Positions 14,814 to 18,028 of a DNA stretch of 18,028 nucleotides are shown here, one piece after another. Numbering within the stretch: the stretch's first letter is position 1; every line of letters starts with the position of its first letter. The stretch comes from RUG11198 sp964600615. GTDB lineage: Bacteria; Bacillota_I; Bacilli_A; RF39; UBA660. Under the pieces are notes generated by a model, which ran no database searches, was not told the DNA's origin, and saw only the letters and a program-made list of their open reading frames with translations. Both the position numbers and the translations under genes were made by a program. The DNA lies in NCBI GenBank assembly GCA_964600615.1, contig CAZRJK010000021.1, positions 1-18,028 on the forward strand, in the 5' to 3' direction.

Positions 14814-15920
14814 CTATAATTTTTTATATCTATTAATAAATTCTTCTTTATATTTAATAAACCTATCCTCTTTAATACTCTCTCTAATATTCTCCATTAT
14901 TCTAATTAAAAATCTTAAATTATGAACAGATAATAATTTTTGACCCAAAGTCTCATTAGCAACAATTAAATGCCTAACATAAGCCTTAGTAAAATTCTTA
15001 CAACAATAACAATCACATTCACTATCAACAGAAGTAAAATCCTCTTTATATTTATTATTTTTAAGATTTATCTTACCATCCAAAGTAAAAGCATGACCAT
15101 GCCTAGCTAACCTAGTAGGAAGTACACAATCAAACATATCTACTCCTCTCATAACACCTTCAAATAAATCAGTAGGTTCTCCTACCCCCATTAAATATCT
15201 AGGCTTATCCTCTGGTAAGTATTTTAAAGCATATTCAACCATCTTATACATAGTATCTTTATCTTCACCAACTGAAGTACCACCAATACTATATCCATCA
15301 AAATCCATCTTAACTAATTCCTTAGCACACCAATGCCTCAAATCTTCATACTCTCCACCTTGTACTATACCAAACAAACTCTGATGTTCATTATTAAATA
15401 CATCCTTACCTCTCTTAGCCCATCTAACAGTCCTCTCTGTACTAGCCTTAGTATATTCATAAGTAGCAGGATAAGGAATACACTCATCAAAACTCATCGC
15501 AATATCACTATCTAACTTATTTTGAATTTCTATAGATTTTTCTGGAGTAAGAAGTAACTTATCACCATTTAAATGACTCTTAAACATTACACCTTCTTCA
15601 CTAATATCCTTAGGACGAGCCAAAGAAAACACTTGGAATCCTCCAGAATCAGTTAATATTGGACCATCATAATTCATAAACTTATGAAGTCCTCCTGCCT
15701 TATTAACAATATCTTCTCCAGGTCTTAACCATAAATGATAAGTATTACTAAGAATAATACCACTACCTATCTCTTTTATATCTCTAGGATCCAACGTCTT
15801 AACCGTAGCCTGAGTTCCAACAGGCATAAACATAGGCATCTCATATACACCATAATTAGTCTCTAATCTCCCATATCTAGCCTTACCATCTTTATGTATC
15901 AAATTATATTTAATCTTCAT
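14814..15920 (-). CDS. tgt: tRNA-guanine transglycosylase
   Basis: Cytosolic enzyme that exchanges G34 in GUN-anticodon tRNAs for a 7-deazaguanine on the queuosine pathway. The 368-residue protein has the acid D91 in LTDSGGFQV, D145 in SFDEC, the LMGVG loop, and nucleophile D264 in GVDMFDCVLPTR. Zinc ligands are C302, C304, C307 and H333 (SECDCYCC and SVHNLRF). The frame extends 23 codons upstream, but the ATG at 15920 is chosen because MKIKYNLIHKDGKARYGRL is the family start and GAGGG lies 5-6 bases before it; the extension contains the promoter and terminator. No queA or preQ1 gene is in the window, so whether it uses preQ1 or salvaged queuine cannot be told. Confidence 0.97.
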   Translation of the reverse strand: MKIKYNLIHKDGKARYGRLETNYGVYEMPMFMPVGTQATVKTLDPRDIKEIGSGIILSNTYHLWLRPGEDIVNKAGGLHKFMNYDGPILTDSGGFQVFSLARPKDISEEGVMFKSHLNGDKLLLTPEKSIEIQNKLDSDIAMSFDECIPYPATYEYTKASTERTVRWAKRGKDVFNNEHQSLFGIVQGGEYEDLRHWCAKELVKMDFDGYSIGGTSVGEDKDTMYKMVEYALKYLPEDKPRYLMGVGEPTDLFEGVMRGVDMFDCVLPTRLARHGHAFTLDGKINLKNNKYKEDFTSVDSECDCYCCKNFTKAYVRHLIVANETLGQKLLSVHNLRFLIRIMENIRESIKEDRFIKYKEEFINRYKKL

Positions 15921-15941
15921 ACTATCCCTCACATCACAAAA

Positions 15942-15970
15942 ATTATAACAAAAAAGAAGATATTTGTAAA
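15942..15970 (-). promoter_or_regulatory. tgt promoter embedded in the preceding terminator
   Basis: TTTACA, exactly 17 bases, then TATAAT. The -35 covers the loop of the upstream terminator hairpin, and the spacer consists of the hairpin 3' arm and U-tract. Start would be near 15935, giving a very short leader before GAGGG. Confidence 0.8.
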
Positions 15971-15978
15971 ATATCCTC
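15950..15978 (-). terminator. intrinsic terminator after the 410-residue surface-protein gene
   Basis: GAGGATATTT pairs with AAATATCTTC (one G-U) around a TAC loop, then six T residues. It separates the surface protein gene from tgt. Confidence 0.85.
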
Positions 15979-16007
15979 AAATATAACAAAAATTCAAACT
16001 TTTAAAC

Positions 16008-16034
16008 GGACCTTCGGTCCTGCTGGACGGAAGG
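16008..16034 (-). other. overlapping GC-rich hairpins just after the variable-looking gene end
   Basis: Coding-strand sequence after the double TAG stop can form two mutually exclusive hairpins. One pairs CCTTCCGTCC with GGACCGAAGG (one C-C mismatch) around an AGCA loop. The other pairs GGACC with GGTCC around GAA. No T run follows, so it is not a normal terminator. DGR target genes carry a short-stem, four-base-loop hairpin at this position that aids retrohoming. Confidence 0.6.
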
Positions 16035-16043
16035 AGACGACTA

Positions 16044-17276
16044 CTAGCTGAGGCAGCTCGAACTGCCATCACTGTCCACGCTACAGCCCGCAGAGCCAGC
16101 GCCCGCGCCCACAAGGCCATACGGATAAGCGCCGGCGCCCAACCCCGAAACGAAGCAGCGCACATCGGAAGAGTAAATACTACAATTACTACTTCCAAAG
16201 GCAGTTAATAATGTTTGTTTATTAGTATTATAGTATGGACTATCATTATTATAACTACTAGTAGATTGATTATAAGTTGCACCTGCTCCTCTTAAACCAT
16301 AGGTTCCGGCAGTCATTCCAGGATTGGCTTGGGCCATTGCTGGGGTTACTATAAATTCTACATAACTTTCTGTTACTATATCATCTACTATGGTATGCTT
16401 TAAATAATATATACTATTTAATTCCGATGGATCTGTTACATAACTTGATATTCCTGCTGTTACTGTTCCTTGTTGACAAGTTGTATTTTCCATAGAATTA
16501 TTTGTTACATAATTTTCACATTCTGATTGAGAATTCCATGATACACCAAAATCGCAACTATTTCCATATTCTGTTGAATTTGCACACCATGCTTGTGTTG
16601 GAACAATTGAACTTCCATTTCCTAATGTTTCAGTTGATTTTCTATATATTGTTCCTGTAAATGGTACAACTTCTCCTATAGTTGAGGTTATACCTTTACC
16701 ATTAGATGATGTGAAGGTTATGGATGCTGTATAGGAACCATTATCTGATTGTTCTGATCCTGTTTCATTTATCCATACGACAAAGTAATAATCTATAGAT
16801 TGGTTAGGATTTAGATTAGCTTCTGCTACAAAGGTTGAAGTTGATGATGTAGCATTATTAGTAGGATTACTTCCTAGTGTTGTAGCATCTGTTATTAATT
16901 TCCATTTTAAGTTAGGTAAGTTATTTACGTTAGAGAAAGATATAGTTCCTTTTAGTTTAGCATTAGCTGTACCTGTATTAGTTAGTGTTGCTTTATATAC
17001 TTGGCATACTGTATTAGTATTAGCATCTTTACAGTTATTGGTATTATTGATAGCAGTTCCTAATGCTGATTCTAATTGGGGTACTAAATAATCTGTTGTA
17101 TTAGTATTAGGTTTTAGTTTAGTCACCGTTAAAGTAAGTCCTACATCGGCAGTAGTTCCTGTTACTACATTATTATTGTTAGTTGATAAGGCAAAGTATG
17201 CATAGGTAGAACCTGTAATAGTAATAATTAGAGTTAATATTCCAAATGTTAGATACATTATTTTTTTCTTATTCAT
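16044..17276 (-). CDS. TasA/camelysin-like surface protein with GC-rich, adenine-poor C-terminal tail (410 aa)
   Basis: Predicted exported protein. Residues 6-26 are hydrophobic, ending TGSTYAYFAL, a SipW-type exit motif. Residues ~40-200 form a TasA-like beta domain with LTNTGTANAKLKG and IDYYFVVWINE, similar to the giant protein's N-terminus. A Cys-containing middle domain (205-300) leads into YYLKHTIVDDIVTESYVEF and a region with YYNTNKQTLLTAFGSSNC (348-365). The final ~41 residues are Gly/Ala/Ser/Cys-rich. There is no LPXTG. Start supported by AGGTG. Monocistronic, ending in a tandem TAGTAG and a terminator. It resembles gut-bacterial DGR target proteins with a C-terminal variable tail, but this is inference because no reverse transcriptase is present here. 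Adhesion or binding is the likely role. Confidence 0.82.
   Translation of the reverse strand: MNKKKIMYLTFGILTLIITITGSTYAYFALSTNNNNVVTGTTADVGLTLTVTKLKPNTNTTDYLVPQLESALGTAINNTNNCKDANTNTVCQVYKATLTNTGTANAKLKGTISFSNVNNLPNLKWKLITDATTLGSNPTNNATSSTSTFVAEANLNPNQSIDYYFVVWINETGSEQSDNGSYTASITFTSSNGKGITSTIGEVVPFTGTIYRKSTETLGNGSSIVPTQAWCANSTEYGNSCDFGVSWNSQSECENYVTNNSMENTTCQQGTVTAGISSYVTDPSELNSIYYLKHTIVDDIVTESYVEFIVTPAMAQANPGMTAGTYGLRGAGATYNQSTSSYNNDSPYYNTNKQTLLTAFGSSNCSIYSSDVRCFVSGLGAGAYPYGLVGAGAGSAGCSVDSDGSSSCLS
16047..16169 (-). other. putative DGR-type variable region
   Basis: The last 41 codons (residues 370-410). By my count the coding strand has 10 A, 31 T and 82 G+C in 123 bases. None of the 41 codons ends in A, 31 end in C or T, and NNC/NNT codons for Gly, Ala, Ser, Tyr, Asp, Cys, Phe and Leu predominate. 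This is what adenine-specific mutagenesis of a template rich in AAC/AAT codons would leave. The rest of the gene is ordinary AT-rich coding DNA. Confidence 0.55.
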
Positions 17277-17296
17277 ATTACACCTACTATAATGTA

Positions 17297-17325
17297 ATAA
17301 TATAATAAAATAATCATAATATCAA
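17297..17325 (-). promoter_or_regulatory. putative promoter of the 410-residue surface-protein gene
   Basis: TTGATA, 17 bases, then TATTAT, one mismatch from consensus in each box, giving a start near 17290 and a very short leader before AGGTG. TATAAT further upstream, in TTGTCTATAATTCC, is an alternative -10. Confidence 0.55.
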
Positions 17326-17379
17326 TATTTATAAGGAATTATAGACAATATTAGTGTATTTGTATCATATAATAACTAA

Positions 17380-17700
17380 TTATATATCTTTAGCTAATTC
17401 TTTTATTTCTTTAATGGATTTACCAGTTACTTTAGATATAAATTCATAAGAAACGCTATTTTTTATCATATTCTTTATTGTTGTTAGTATACCTTGCTCT
17501 ATACCTTTTTCCATACCTTCTTCTTTACCTATTGATATTCCTTCTTCTTTACCTTGTGACATTCCTTGTGATATTCCTTCTAGTAGTCCTATTTCTTTTC
17601 CTTCTTCAAAAATACTATTTCTAAATATATCATCTAATCTAGTAGCTTCTACTGCATCCATTACTTTTGTTTCTACTGTCATTTTCTTTAATTTACTCAT
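17380..17700 (-). CDS. possible intragenic short Rpn product (in-frame internal start, 106 aa)
   Basis: Inside the nuclease gene, an ATG at 17700 is preceded by AGGAAAGGAG with 8 bases between GGAG and ATG, as good a ribosome binding site as any in the window. Translation here would give a 106-residue protein of only the C-terminal Gly-x3-Gly helical region, without the nuclease core. In E. coli, rpn genes encode such short in-frame products (RpnS), which block the full-length nuclease. The same arrangement here is inferred from position and signal strength. It may instead be chance within a purine-rich Lys/Gly/Glu coding stretch. Confidence 0.5.
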   Translation of the reverse strand: MSKLKKMTVETKVMDAVEATRLDDIFRNSIFEEGKEIGLLEGISQGMSQGKEEGISIGKEEGMEKGIEQGILTTIKNMIKNSVSYEFISKVTGKSIKEIKELAKDI

Positions 17701-18028
17701 AAATATTTCTCCTTTCCTTTTACCTATTAATTCTGTTATTATGGGATATATTTCATCTAATGTTTTAGATGAAAATAAGGCTCCCCACTTGAGATAATTT
17801 CTTTTTCTTATATATTCATTGTAATATAGTTTTTTTGACTTAACAATGTCTAAATCATAGATTTTAAGACCATTAAAATAAACTATACCGTAACTATTAT
17901 TTATTATTCGATAATCTAAGATAGGTTTATTAAATCTACTATAATTATTTATATTTATTTGAATTTTTTCTAAATCTTTACTTCTAATTAGAATATCACA
18001 TTTTTTAAATTTTTCATTTTTTCTTATT
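17380..18028 (-). CDS. Rpn-family PD-(D/E)XK nuclease ('transposase family' protein), C-terminal part, start off window
   Basis: The frame is open from the window edge to a TAA at 17380, giving 216 codons without a start, so the gene begins beyond 18028. The segment CDILIRSKDLEKIQININNY, then GIVYFNGLKIYDLDI and KLYYNEYIRKRN, fits the late part of the Rpn/PDDEXK_2 nuclease domain; IQIN may be the end of the catalytic (E/Q)xK strand. The C-terminal third has the family's Gly-x3-Gly helical repeats (EGKEIGLLEGISQGMSQGKEEG...) and a final helical cap. Related E. coli Rpn proteins are DNA endonucleases that promote recombination and act in phage defence. The first catalytic residues are off window, so activity cannot be judged. 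No clear terminator follows. Confidence 0.8.
   Translation of the reverse strand, partial: IRKNEKFKKCDILIRSKDLEKIQININNYSRFNKPILDYRIINNSYGIVYFNGLKIYDLDIVKSKKLYYNEYIRKRNYLKWGALFSSKTLDEIYPIITELIGKRKGEIFMSKLKKMTVETKVMDAVEATRLDDIFRNSIFEEGKEIGLLEGISQGMSQGKEEGISIGKEEGMEKGIEQGILTTIKNMIKNSVSYEFISKVTGKSIKEIKELAKDI

Noticed and set aside
15921..15989. Longer Tgt start at 15989
   Set aside because: The added 23 residues are unlike Tgt and are encoded by the terminator/promoter region.
16047..16169. GC-rich tail as simple horizontal transfer or assembly contamination
   Set aside because: It is in frame, ends in a proper stop with the normal AT-rich terminator after it, and shows A-specific depletion, not general GC enrichment. 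It cannot be fully excluded from one sequence.
15977..16198. 73-codon open frame across the GC-rich tail
   Set aside because: It runs on the same strand in another frame of the 410-residue gene. It exists because GC-rich DNA has few stops, has no ribosome binding site, and its protein looks random.
1..18028. CRISPR arrays, tRNA or rRNA genes, insertion-sequence ends
   Set aside because: No regularly spaced direct repeats, tRNA cloverleaf or T-loop signatures, rRNA segments or transposase with inverted repeats were seen.

Overview
The window is AT-rich and every supportable gene lies on the minus strand. The gene set points to a low-GC Firmicutes/Bacilli lineage with small genes and short spacers: S2, the rpsU-yqeY pair, Tgt, TcdA next to a 6S-like RNA, AGGTG/GGAGG ribosome binding sites and classic sigma-A promoters. 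I suspect an uncultured gut Bacilli clade close to Mollicutes (RF39-like), but that placement is inference. The standard code fits. Tryptophan is TGG throughout, and the 13 visible stop codons are 6 TAA, 7 TAG and no TGA.

Layout in transcription order, from high to low coordinates. (1) 17380-18028: the C-terminal part of a Rpn/PD-(D/E)XK 'transposase-family' nuclease, with a strong internal ribosome binding site that could start a separate short C-terminal protein. (2) 16044-17276: a TasA/camelysin-like surface protein. Its last ~41 codons are GC-rich and adenine-poor and are followed by overlapping hairpins, a pattern resembling the variable region of a diversity-generating retroelement (DGR) target. 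No reverse transcriptase or template repeat is in the window. (3) 11434-15920: tgt, a membrane-anchored unknown, a receptor with two periplasmic-binding-like domains and a GGDEF output domain, and a YihY/BrkB membrane protein. (4) 9567-11365: a membrane protein with a possible thioredoxin-like domain, a HAD-family phosphatase, then rpsU-yqeY from its own promoter. (5) 2813-9466: a 2217-residue surface protein with an N-terminal anchor, a TasA-like domain, InlB-type repeats, a three-fold tandem repeat block and two LamG-like domains. (6) 1832-2695: a 6S RNA candidate whose terminator abuts the tcdA ribosome binding site. (7) 578-1765: a third TasA-like protein. (8) 1-428: the start of rpsB.

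Housekeeping translation and tRNA-modification genes are therefore interleaved with three related secreted proteins, a c-di-GMP-type sensor and possible mobile or diversifying elements. Most units have a readable promoter and a U-tract terminator. In two places the next gene's promoter is built into the preceding terminator, with the -35 box at the hairpin loop. The strongest leads are the DGR-like tail, the intragenic start in the Rpn gene, and the coupling of tcdA to the 6S RNA.
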